NCBI GenBank assembly: GCA_910578235.1
Contig: CAJTPP010000046.1
Coordinates: forward strand, 1-9,014
Length of the DNA: 9,014 nt
Origin: an uncultured Clostridia bacterium
GTDB taxonomy: Bacteria > Bacillota > Clostridia > UBA1381
Reading direction: 5' to 3'
Positions within the stretch are counted from its first letter, which is position 1; the number at the start of each line of letters is the position of its first letter. This document shows, piece after piece, positions 1-6,751 of this stretch. The translations under genes were made by a program, and so were the position numbers. The notes beneath the pieces were generated by a model. It saw nothing but the letters and a program-made list of their open reading frames with translations, searched no databases and was not told the DNA's origin.

Positions 1-825
1 AAGCGCCGCGGCAGACTCAATGGTACGAATACCGTTACGGCTTTCTATACGCTCAATCAGATGATCACGTCCGGGATCATCTGTAGCCGCATATACCAAA
101 TCAATACACGCCTGATCAATAGACACAGGATCAACTGAAATTAAAATACCTATATCTTTCATACAAGGATCTTCCGCTACAGCGCAGCAGTCGCAGTCAA
201 CCGACATATTACTCATAACATTTATATATACAATATTATCGTCAAAATATTGCGCAACCGATGCTGCCGCAGCCATAGAGTCAAGAAACGCATTATGATC
301 GGACGACCATATCTCCTCGGGCACACCCGCTCCATGTATATACGCTTTACCCGCCGACGAAGCTGTGCCTATAGATATCTGTTTAAGCGCTCCTCCGTAT
401 CCTCCCATAGGATGTCCTTTAAAATGAGCAAGAACCAGCATAGAATTATAATCAGACAGATTTTTGCCGACATAGTTTTTCTTAATTTGCTTTCCGTTCG
501 GAATATCAAGCTCAATATCAGGCCCCTCAGCATCCAGTAAATCCACAGGATAATACTTGTTCCAGCCGTGTGCCTTTAGTGTTTTCAAATGCTTTTCCGT
601 TGTGTTGCGGGCGCCGTCATAAGCAGTATTGCACTCTACAGCTGTACCGTTTACATGTTCTATAACAGGCCTCCAAAATTCAGGCTTCAAAAAATTCTGA
701 TTACCTTCCTCACCCGAATGAATTTTACCAGCCACTTTTCCTTTAAGCTCTTTTCCTAATTTTTTATACATTTCAAGCACATTTTCAGGAGATATAATTT
801 TTGAAAAATAAACTTTTGATTTCAT
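1..825 (-). CDS. DUF362 domain-containing protein (COG2768-like), 3' end cut by window edge
   Basis: This open frame runs 275 codons from ATG at 825-823 to the window edge without a stop. By my recollection of the family, roughly 20-30 C-terminal residues are missing. The start is supported by a strong GAGGAGG ribosome binding site (834-840) and by the family-typical N-terminus MKSKVYFSK. Recognisable DUF362 features are NTAYDGARNTTEKH near residues 70-85, GHPMGGYGGALKQISIG at about 137-153, and the cysteine cluster DCDCC at 210-214. The cluster leads into DPCMKDIGILISVDPVSIDQACIDLVY, followed by the ending ERIESRNGIRTIE. Relatives are annotated as uncharacterised Fe-S center proteins. The short form seen here lacks the inserted ferredoxin module (CxxCxxC...C) that longer relatives carry, so metal binding would rest on C211, C213, C214 and the Cys of DPCM; that is inference. 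No signal peptide is visible, so it is probably cytoplasmic. It follows leuS and its terminator. The family call is secure; the biochemical function is unknown. Confidence 0.9.
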   Translation of the reverse strand, partial: MKSKVYFSKIISPENVLEMYKKLGKELKGKVAGKIHSGEEGNQNFLKPEFWRPVIEHVNGTAVECNTAYDGARNTTEKHLKTLKAHGWNKYYPVDLLDAEGPDIELDIPNGKQIKKNYVGKNLSDYNSMLVLAHFKGHPMGGYGGALKQISIGTASSAGKAYIHGAGVPEEIWSSDHNAFLDSMAAAASVAQYFDDNIVYINVMSNMSVDCDCCAVAEDPCMKDIGILISVDPVSIDQACIDLVYAATDDPGRDHLIERIESRNGIRTIESAAAL

Positions 826-856
826 ATATAATTCCTCCTCACTAAATCATTTCCGC

Positions 857-897
857 AGAAAACACAGGGCTTCTTCTTTATTTAAGAAGAAACCCTG
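857..897 (-). terminator. intrinsic terminator after leuS
   Basis: A 14-bp stem (884-897 pairing with 865-878) with a 5-base loop starts 8 bases after the leuS stop codon. On the minus strand it is followed by the T-rich run TGTTTTCT (864-857). The one non-Watson-Crick position is a U-G wobble in minus-strand RNA but a C-A mismatch in plus-strand RNA, so the structure suits leftward transcription. It should end the yhbY-leuS operon. The T tract is interrupted by a G, so some read-through into the DUF362 gene is possible. Confidence 0.85.
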
Positions 898-905
898 CTA
901 CATTC

Positions 906-3317
906 TTATTTTACGACTATATTAACCAGTTTATTCGGAACCGCTATAACCTTGACAACATTTTTACCCTCAATAAGAGACTTAATCTTATCTGTATTCA
1001 TTGCCACCTCCTGGGTTCCGTCATTATCAAGTCCCGCAGGAATCATAAGCTTATCTCTGATTTTTCCGTTTATCTGCACAACAATTTCAATCTCGTCATC
1101 CACAGTCTTTTTCTCATCATATTGCGGCCACGGCTGCAATGAAAGCAATTCGCCGTTTCCGTAAGTCAGCCATAACTCCTCCGTCATATGTGGAGCCACA
1201 GGATTCAGAAGCGTTATAAGAGTTTTATACTCATCCTTTGTAACTGAACCTTTCTTAGAAAAATCATTCACGAGACTCATCATTGCCGCAATAGCCGTAT
1301 TAAACTTCATTCTCTCGAAATCCTCGCCTACTTTTTTGATTGTCTTGTTCACCGTCTTTTCGAGATCCTGACTATAACCCTCGGTATTGTTTACAATTGA
1401 CTGCAAATTCCATACCCTTTCAAGGAATTTGTAGCATCCCTTAAGCCCTTGCTGAGACCACGGTGTTGACTGATCAAACGCGCCGATAAACATCTCATAT
1501 GTCCTGAAAGCATCCGCTCCGAATTCATTTACAACATCATCAGGATTTACTACATTGCCGCGTGACTTTGACATTTTTTCATTATTCTCACCCAAAATCA
1601 TTCCGTGAGAAGTACGCTTCATATACGGCTCCTTTGTCGGCACTACTCCTATATCGTACAGGAACTTGTGCCAGAAGCGCGAATACAGAAGATGCAGAGT
1701 TGTATGCTCCATACCACCGTTATACCAGTCGACAGGCGACCAATAATCCAGAGCTTCTTTAGACGCTAACGCGTCATTATTATGCGGATCCATATATCTG
1801 AGAAAATACCAGCTTGAACCTGCCCATTGAGGCATTGTATCCGTTTCTCTCTGAGCCTTGCCGCCGCAGTGCGGACATGTCGTTTCTATCCAGTCATACG
1901 CTTTCGCCAACGGCGACTCACCGTTTTCACCCGGTTCAAACGTATCAATCTCAGGCAGTTCAAGCGGGAGCTCGTCTTCGGGAATTGGTACCCATCCGCA
2001 TTTATCACAATGTACAAGAGGAATAGGCTCTCCCCAGTAACGCTGACGTGAAAATACCCAGTCACGCAGCTTAAAATTAACCTTTCTTTCGCCTAATCCC
2101 TGCTTTTCAAGCCAGTCTATCATAGCCGGAATTGCTTCCTTGACCGGCAGTCCGTTAAGAAAATCCGAATTAACCATATTACCCTTGTAAACATCGGTAT
2201 AGGCTTCTTCCTGAACATCTTTTCCGCCGGATACCACCTCAATGATCGGCAGATTAAATTTCTTGGCAAAGTCCCAGTCACGGCTGTCGTGAGCAGGAAC
2301 CGCCATGATTGCTCCCGTACCATAAGTCACAAGCACATAGTCAGAAATAAATACAGGCAGCTTCGCTCCGTTTGCCGGATTAACCGCGTAAATCCCTTCA
2401 AGCTTTACTCCTGTCTTATCCTTGGCAAGCTCTGTACGCTCAAACTCGGATTTTTTCGCGGCCTCAGCCTTATATTTCGTCACCTCGTCATAATTGCTTA
2501 TGCTGTCCTTCATCTTTTCAACAAGCGGATGCTCAGGCGACATAACCGTATAAGTAGCGCCAAACAGCGTGTCTGCGCGTGTGGTATACACAACCATCTC
2601 GTCACCTGTGGAAAGCTTAAACTTAACCTCCGCGCCCTCGCTTCTGCCTATCCAATTCTTCTGCTGTGTCTTGATTTTTTCAAGATACTCGACATCATCG
2701 AGATCATCAATAAGACGCTGAGCATATTCTGTAATTTTCAGCATCCACTGACTTTTGCGTTTCTGCACAACCTCACTGCCGCATCTCTCGCATACCCCGT
2801 TTACAACCTCCTCATTGGATAGTCCTACCTTACAGCCTGTACACCAATTTATGGGCATCTCCTGCTTATACGCAAGTCCGCGCTTAAACAATTGGAGGAA
2901 AATCCACTGTGTCCATTTATAATAATTCGGATCGGTTGTATTAATCTCTCTTGACCAGTCAAAAGAAAATCCCAGCATTTTAAGCTGACGCGTAAAATTC
3001 GCAATATTTTTCTCAGTAACAATTTTAGGATGAACCTTATTTTTTATCGCAAAATTTTCCGTCGGAAGTCCGAACGCGTCCCAGCCGATCGGATACAGAA
3101 CATTATACCCCTCCATACGCCGCTTTCTTGCTATTATATCAAGAGCCGTATAGCTTCTCGGATGTCCTACATGCAATCCGGCTCCTGACGGGTACGGAAA
3201 CTCAATCATAGTAAAATATTTAGGCTTTTTACTGTTTGTCTCAGCGTGAAAAGCGCCTGTTTCTTCCCATTTATCCTGCCATTTTTTCTCAAACGCTTTA
3301 AAATTATAGCTTTCCAT
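906..3317 (-). CDS. leuS: leucyl-tRNA synthetase
   Basis: Class Ia aminoacyl-tRNA synthetase that charges tRNA-Leu with leucine using ATP, in the cytoplasm. At 803 residues it matches the usual bacterial length. The catalytic HIGH motif appears as HVGH (49-52) within PYPSGAGLHVGHP, and the KMSKS loop is intact at 581-585. The inserted CP1 editing domain, which removes mischarged amino acids, is present with the threonine-rich TTRADTLFGAT (245-255) and the GTGAIMAVPAHDSRDWDFA region (333-351). Cysteine pairs C159/C162 with C176/C179 and C437/C440 with C481/C484 look like zinc-binding modules. The anticodon-binding and C-terminal domains follow the KMSKS loop, with LNPVAPHMTEELW at 704-716 and VVQINGKIRDK at 746-756. 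The start has AAAGGAG (3335-3329) at good spacing. The gene lies 40 bases after rsfS. That gap is too short for a T-box leader, so control of this copy must act at the operon promoter or elsewhere. An intrinsic terminator follows. Confidence 0.99.
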   Translation of the reverse strand: MESYNFKAFEKKWQDKWEETGAFHAETNSKKPKYFTMIEFPYPSGAGLHVGHPRSYTALDIIARKRRMEGYNVLYPIGWDAFGLPTENFAIKNKVHPKIVTEKNIANFTRQLKMLGFSFDWSREINTTDPNYYKWTQWIFLQLFKRGLAYKQEMPINWCTGCKVGLSNEEVVNGVCERCGSEVVQKRKSQWMLKITEYAQRLIDDLDDVEYLEKIKTQQKNWIGRSEGAEVKFKLSTGDEMVVYTTRADTLFGATYTVMSPEHPLVEKMKDSISNYDEVTKYKAEAAKKSEFERTELAKDKTGVKLEGIYAVNPANGAKLPVFISDYVLVTYGTGAIMAVPAHDSRDWDFAKKFNLPIIEVVSGGKDVQEEAYTDVYKGNMVNSDFLNGLPVKEAIPAMIDWLEKQGLGERKVNFKLRDWVFSRQRYWGEPIPLVHCDKCGWVPIPEDELPLELPEIDTFEPGENGESPLAKAYDWIETTCPHCGGKAQRETDTMPQWAGSSWYFLRYMDPHNNDALASKEALDYWSPVDWYNGGMEHTTLHLLYSRFWHKFLYDIGVVPTKEPYMKRTSHGMILGENNEKMSKSRGNVVNPDDVVNEFGADAFRTYEMFIGAFDQSTPWSQQGLKGCYKFLERVWNLQSIVNNTEGYSQDLEKTVNKTIKKVGEDFERMKFNTAIAAMMSLVNDFSKKGSVTKDEYKTLITLLNPVAPHMTEELWLTYGNGELLSLQPWPQYDEKKTVDDEIEIVVQINGKIRDKLMIPAGLDNDGTQEVAMNTDKIKSLIEGKNVVKVIAVPNKLVNIVVK

Positions 3318-3357
3318 TTGTATTTAAACTCCTTTGTATTTTGTTTTCTTACACAGT

Positions 3358-3699
3358 TTATTCATCAGCGGTCTCACCGACGTTATCCCATAGCCGTTCA
3401 ATCGCATAAAATTCTCTGATTTCCTGCTGCATTACATGCACGATCACATCACCGTAATCCATCAAAATCCATGATCCGCCGCGATATCCCTCTTTATGAT
3501 TTAACACAAAGCCGGCCTCCTCCATTTTTTCCTCAACCTCGTCAACACACGCTCTGACCTGCACAGTCGACTGACATGACGAAATTATGAAATAATCTCC
3601 GAGTGATGTCTGCTCCGACACATCAAGCACCTCAATATTCCCCGCTTTCTTGTCGTCAAGAGCTTTTGTGATTATCTCAACCTTTTTATTATTGCCCAT
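3358..3699 (-). CDS. rsfS: ribosome silencing factor (Iojap/RsfS family)
   Basis: RsfS binds ribosomal protein L14 (uL14) on the large subunit and blocks joining of the small subunit, lowering translation under nutrient limitation. The 113-residue length is typical. Family motifs are DYFIISSCQSTVQVRA (35-50), then EGYRGGSWILMDYGDVIVHVM (70-90) and the C-terminal REFYAIERLW (95-104). It is a single-domain cytoplasmic protein with no signal peptide. The ATG lies one base after the yqeK stop codon, and its ribosome binding site (AGAGGGG) sits inside the last codons of yqeK, so translation is probably coupled. This is the usual neighbourhood for the gene in Firmicutes (also called yqeL or ybeB). 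In many clostridia an LCP-family gene lies between yqeK and rsfS; here there is none. Confidence 0.97.
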   Translation of the reverse strand: MGNNKKVEIITKALDDKKAGNIEVLDVSEQTSLGDYFIISSCQSTVQVRACVDEVEEKMEEAGFVLNHKEGYRGGSWILMDYGDVIVHVMQQEIREFYAIERLWDNVGETADE

Positions 3700-3700
3700 G

Positions 3701-4267
3701 CTAACCCCTCTTTTCCTGCTTTTTATTTAAAATCAAATCATTCCACATATAAATCATATTTGGATGTATAACTCCCAGTCTGCTGTATTGGAGCATAAAC
3801 TGCTGCCTGACACTCCGCAAAACCGCCTCGTCCAGATCTTTTTTCAGCGCTGCGCGGAGCTCGTCCACCCCGTCAAAATCACGGCCTTCTTCTGTCATAT
3901 CCGCAATATAAACTATCTTTTCAAGCAAAGTCATTCCCGCTCTGCCTACAGTATGATATCTTATCGCGTTTAAAATATCTGTATCGTCAATTCCATATTC
4001 CGTTCTTACAATTTCCGCCCCAAGAAACCCGTGAATTGCGGCGGGACAATCGAGCGTTGCCCTATCAAGCATGACGCCTTTTTTTTCACAAAGCTCTATC
4101 TGTTCACCGACAGAATAACATTTCGCACAGTCATGAAGAAGTCCCGCCGTATACGCCTTATCCGTATCCGCTCCGTAAAACGAAGCAAGCCTTTTTGCTT
4201 CCTCAGCGACGCCTATACTGTGCTTATACCGTTTTTCATTCAATACTTTCTTTAATTGCTCTTTCAT
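3701..4267 (-). CDS. yqeK: YqeK-type HD hydrolase, bis(5'-nucleosyl)-tetraphosphatase (symmetrical)
   Basis: HD-superfamily metalloenzyme of 188 residues, the usual size of the family. Characterised members split diadenosine tetraphosphate (Ap4A) symmetrically into two ADP. The metal-binding residues are visible in order: H16 (KHSIGV), the HD pair H45-D46 in AGLLHDCAK, H79 (AIHGFLGAE), H105 (IRYHTVGR) and D123 (VYIADMTEEGR). The set appears complete, so the enzyme should be active. Its ATG overlaps the nadD stop as ATGA (4267-4264), and its stop is one base before the rsfS ATG, so it is translated as part of a coupled run. The N-terminus starts directly with the helix leading to H16, which supports this start. 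Because aminoacyl-tRNA synthetases can make Ap4A as a side product, its presence with leuS in one operon is functionally sensible; that link is inference. Confidence 0.95.
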   Translation of the reverse strand: MKEQLKKVLNEKRYKHSIGVAEEAKRLASFYGADTDKAYTAGLLHDCAKCYSVGEQIELCEKKGVMLDRATLDCPAAIHGFLGAEIVRTEYGIDDTDILNAIRYHTVGRAGMTLLEKIVYIADMTEEGRDFDGVDELRAALKKDLDEAVLRSVRQQFMLQYSRLGVIHPNMIYMWNDLILNKKQEKRG

Positions 4268-4860
4268 TTCTGTTCACCGTACAAATTATATTTCTCAATA
4301 TATTCCAGCACACTGTCAGGAAGCATATATCTTACCGACTTACCGTCTCTCAGACGTTTTCTTATTTCTGTTGAAGAAATTTCTATAACCGGCGCGTTAA
4401 GAGGATAAATATTTTCCCCAAAAACACCGCGCATGCGCTCCACCTCACGTTTCATGACTTCTCTTGATTTCCTCGGAAATACAAGAAGCGCGCACATTGT
4501 CAGTATTTCCTCAGGTCTGTACCACCCCGGCAAATCCTCCAGCGAGTCCTCACCTATTATAAAAAACAGCTCGTCACAGGGATATTTTTCCGAAAGATAC
4601 CTCAGCGTATTGACACTATAGGATTTTTCTTTCCTTTTTATTTCAAAGTCGTCATCCTCAAAAGCGTCATTTCCGCTTATGGCAATATGAGTCATCTGAT
4701 ATCTGTGCTCAGATGATATTACATCCGGTTTATGAGGAGGATTACCTCCGGTTATGAATATCACTCTGTCCAGAGCATATTCCTCCATTGCCATTTCGGC
4801 AATCAACAGATGCGCGTTATGCACAGGATTGAACGTGCCGCCCATTATACCTGTTCTCAT
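4264..4860 (-). CDS. nadD: nicotinate-nucleotide adenylyltransferase
   Basis: NadD joins nicotinate mononucleotide and ATP to form deamido-NAD, the step shared by de novo and salvage NAD synthesis. The 198-residue protein is typical in size. It shows the nucleotidyltransferase signature GGTFNPVHNAH (7-17), PPHK (41-44), the substrate-pocket region IGEDSLEDLPGWYRPEEIL (102-120) and the second ATP-binding motif ISSTEIR (161-167). No residue of these motifs appears lost. The start is fixed by the N-terminal MRTGIMGGTFNP, which leaves almost no sequence before the first strand. The ATG overlaps the yhbY stop codon as ATGA (4860-4857). Only a weak purine run (GAAGAG) directly abuts the start, so initiation probably depends on ribosomes finishing yhbY. 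Confidence 0.98.
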   Translation of the reverse strand: MRTGIMGGTFNPVHNAHLLIAEMAMEEYALDRVIFITGGNPPHKPDVISSEHRYQMTHIAISGNDAFEDDDFEIKRKEKSYSVNTLRYLSEKYPCDELFFIIGEDSLEDLPGWYRPEEILTMCALLVFPRKSREVMKREVERMRGVFGENIYPLNAPVIEISSTEIRKRLRDGKSVRYMLPDSVLEYIEKYNLYGEQK

Positions 4861-5159
4861 CTCTTCGGGAGCTCTATTTTTCTGTATTTTTCATCATCAG
4901 ACCTGCGATAGACAATAAACTTGTTTCCGATCGCCTGCACAGGCTCAGCACCGAGTTTTTCAGCCACACCGTTACAGGTATCTCTGGTATCAAGGAATGC
5001 TGTCTCAAGAATATGCACCTTTAATATTTCACGCTTATTAAGCGCTTTATCAACACCATCTAAAAAAGCTTCTGTCACACCTTCCTTGCCGATCTGAAAT
5101 ATAGGTTCAAGCTCATGCGACATTTTTCTTAGATATGCTCTTTGTTTGCTTGTTATCAT
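4857..5159 (-). CDS. yhbY: YhbY family (CRM domain) ribosome-associated RNA-binding protein
   Basis: Small basic protein of 100 residues made almost entirely of one CRM domain. The family is associated with the large ribosomal subunit precursor and is thought to assist its assembly. Visible hallmarks are the N-terminal LTSKQR-like start (MITSKQRAYLRKMSH), the GKEG loop (24-27) after EPIFQI, the helix VTEAFLDGVDKALNKREILKV (28-48) and the closing strand QAIGNKFIVYR (75-85). The start has a strong GGAGG site (5165-5169) at normal spacing. It is the first gene after the consensus promoter at 5203-5231 and overlaps nadD by four bases. The Bacillus subtilis counterpart is yqeI, in the same gene order. 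The gene found upstream of yhbY in many clostridia, obgE, is not here. Confidence 0.96.
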   Translation of the reverse strand: MITSKQRAYLRKMSHELEPIFQIGKEGVTEAFLDGVDKALNKREILKVHILETAFLDTRDTCNGVAEKLGAEPVQAIGNKFIVYRRSDDEKYRKIELPKR

Positions 5160-5202
5160 TATATCCTCCGAGATTAAATTTAATTATAAATATACATTAT
5201 TT

Positions 5203-5231
5203 ATTATAGCATTTTATATCCACGGTGTCAA
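5203..5231 (-). promoter_or_regulatory. sigma-A (sigma-70-type) promoter for the yhbY-leuS operon
   Basis: On the minus strand there is a perfect -35 box TTGACA (5231-5226), a 17-base spacer and a perfect -10 box TATAAT (5208-5203), preceded by the extended -10 element TGC (TGn). Transcription would start near 5196, giving a leader of about 36 bases with the yhbY ribosome binding site. It lies between the exporter's terminator and yhbY and is the only strong promoter I can see for the five-gene operon. An exact match to consensus at both boxes implies high basal strength. Confidence 0.92.
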
Positions 5232-5264
5232 CCTGCCGACAGGAAAAGTTATCCATACTTTCCT
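5232..5264. repeat. two small adjacent inverted repeats upstream of the operon promoter
   Basis: Immediately upstream of the -35 box lies CCTG-CCGA-CAGG (5232-5243). It is followed by an imperfect dyad, with AGGAAA at 5241-5246 and TTTCCT at 5259-5264 flanking a partly pairing centre. Both lie outside the expected transcripts, between the exporter's terminator and the promoter, so any role would be as DNA, for example as a regulator site. The arms are only 4 and 6-8 bp, so chance is a real possibility. Confidence 0.3.
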
Positions 5265-5269
5265 AATAC

Positions 5270-5307
5270 AAAAAACAACAGACAGTTGATTACATTCTGT
5301 CTGTTGT
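5270..5307 (-). terminator. intrinsic terminator after the MATE exporter gene
   Basis: A perfect 11-bp stem (5297-5307 with 5275-5285) and an 11-base loop begin six bases after the exporter's stop codon. On the minus strand a run of five T (5274-5270) follows at once. The stem is relatively AT-rich but uninterrupted. On the plus strand it is followed by a T run after two other bases, so it could act in both directions, though no plus-strand gene is seen to need that. It insulates the yhbY-leuS operon from the upstream unit. Confidence 0.92.
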
Positions 5308-5313
5308 CATTTT

Positions 5314-6705
5314 TTATGTATGCGTTATATTTTGCAGCCACACTCCCTTTTTAACAAGCACAAAGCCTATAATGCATTTTATAAAATCGGCGGCCTGTAC
5401 CATGGCGAGTATCCATACCGCGTAAATCGCCGTATAACGGCTGAGAAGAAACGCAACAGGAACACTTACGCACCACATAAACACACTGTCAAACAGAAAA
5501 GTAACAATAGTCTTTCCTCCCGAACGCAGTGTAAAATATGTCGCGTGCATAAAAGCATTCTGCGGCATAAACACTGCCTGTACCATAATGAATCGCACCG
5601 CCAGTCCGCGCGCCTGCTCCGTTGTATTATACAAATTCGGAAACAGCGGCGCTGCGGCAAACATCAGCGCCGCCACAATTATACAGCTGAAAACCGAAAA
5701 CGCAATAATTTTATTATCCGTATCTCTCGCTTTTTCCATTTTACCAGCACCCAAAAGCTGTCCCACTATAATGGCGACGGCATCACCCAGAGCTATAAAC
5801 ACTACATTAAACAAATTGTTAATAGTATTGGCAATATTAAGTCCCGCAATAACGCTCAAGCCCCGTATCGAATAGCACTGTGTGAGCATAGCCACACCCG
5901 CCGACCACATTGTTTCATTCAACAGCAGCGGCGCTCCTTTAATAAAATAATTTTTCACCAGCGCCGCGGGCACTTTAAGCGTTTTATAAAGCCCCTCCAC
6001 ATACGGATTTTTTTCTTTATGTCTGTGCGTCCATATAACAACCACTGTCATTTCAACATAACGCGAAAGCACAGTCGCAATAGCCGCGCCTGCCACGCCC
6101 ATAACAGGAAATCCGAATTTGCCGTATATCAATATATAGTTAAACGTAAGATTTACAGCTACAGCCGCAATTCCCGCTTTCATAGGCACCAGCGTTTCAC
6201 CGCATTCACGCAGAGTGGTAGAGTACATCTGCTGAACCATAAACGCCGGCAATCCGGCAAGCATGATCAGCATATACGTTCTGCCATACATAAGAGCGGA
6301 CTGTAAATCACCGCCGTCACTGCTTCCGTTCAGATAAAGCGATATAAGGTTTCTGCCGAAAAAGGCGAACACAAATACCGCGCCCAATGTGAGTATCAAG
6401 GCCATCCACAGTTTATATCTGAACGTATGGCGTATACCCTCGTTATTATTTTCACCGTAATACTGAGCGGTAAAAATCCCCGCCCCGGACAGTCCGCCGA
6501 AAATGCACAAATAGTACACCATCATAAGCTGATTGACTATCGCCACACCGGACATCTGTTCCGTTCCGATCTGCCCTACCATTATATTGTCAAGCAGACT
6601 TACAAAATTAGTTATTCCGTTTTGTATCATTATAGGAACCGCCACCGCCAGAACCATACGGTAAAATCTGCGGTCTCCTATAAACTTCTTCGCAATATTT
6701 CTCAT
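5314..6705 (-). CDS. MATE family efflux transporter
   Basis: Polytopic inner-membrane protein of 463 residues, the normal length for MATE exporters, which expel drugs, metabolites or other organic compounds in exchange for Na+ or H+. Two homologous MatE halves are evident. The first (about 16-180) contains LLDNIMVGQIGTEQMSGVAI (37-56) and the loop TLRECGETLVPM (164-175). The second (about 245-410) contains GDAVAIIVGQLLGAGKMEKA (307-326) and TLRSGGKTI (392-400). About twelve hydrophobic segments can be counted. Substrate and coupling ion cannot be told from sequence. The start has a GAGG site about ten bases upstream and the expected short cytoplasmic N-terminus. The gene lies 46 bases after the glycosidase gene with no hairpin between, so the two may share a transcript. 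A strong terminator follows. It resembles the NorM/DinF/MepA group in general, but I cannot assign a named member. Confidence 0.95.
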   Translation of the reverse strand: MRNIAKKFIGDRRFYRMVLAVAVPIMIQNGITNFVSLLDNIMVGQIGTEQMSGVAIVNQLMMVYYLCIFGGLSGAGIFTAQYYGENNNEGIRHTFRYKLWMALILTLGAVFVFAFFGRNLISLYLNGSSDGGDLQSALMYGRTYMLIMLAGLPAFMVQQMYSTTLRECGETLVPMKAGIAAVAVNLTFNYILIYGKFGFPVMGVAGAAIATVLSRYVEMTVVVIWTHRHKEKNPYVEGLYKTLKVPAALVKNYFIKGAPLLLNETMWSAGVAMLTQCYSIRGLSVIAGLNIANTINNLFNVVFIALGDAVAIIVGQLLGAGKMEKARDTDNKIIAFSVFSCIIVAALMFAAAPLFPNLYNTTEQARGLAVRFIMVQAVFMPQNAFMHATYFTLRSGGKTIVTFLFDSVFMWCVSVPVAFLLSRYTAIYAVWILAMVQAADFIKCIIGFVLVKKGVWLQNITHT

Positions 6706-6751
6706 AAATTATTATCCTCGTATTTTTCTCAATGTAAATCATGCACCAATA

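Noticed and set aside
250..540. Plus-strand open frame of 96 codons at the window start
   Set aside because: It lies antisense to the DUF362 gene, which has a strong ribosome binding site and conserved motifs; the plus-strand product is Arg-rich and unlike any family.
2289..2822. Plus-strand open frame of 177 codons inside leuS
   Set aside because: It overlaps the leuS editing domain on the opposite strand. LeuS motifs fully explain the region.
3318..3357. T-box leader in front of leuS
   Set aside because: The gap to rsfS is only 40 bases and contains no stem structure or T-box sequence.
5249..5258. DnaA-box-like TTATCCATA
   Set aside because: It is a single site with a mismatch to TTATCCACA, and no cluster or origin-like context is present.
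5320..6306. Plus-strand open frame of 328 codons opposite the MATE gene
   Set aside because: It is in exact codon register with the MATE gene, so it stays open simply because the sense gene lacks TTA, CTA and TCA codons over that stretch. The product is rich in His, Arg, Lys and Tyr with no domain, and no ribosome binding site precedes it.
6706..6751. Possible promoter for the MATE gene (GATAAT just before the start)
   Set aside because: The candidate -10 overlaps the ribosome binding site, which would leave no leader, and its -35 partner is poor.
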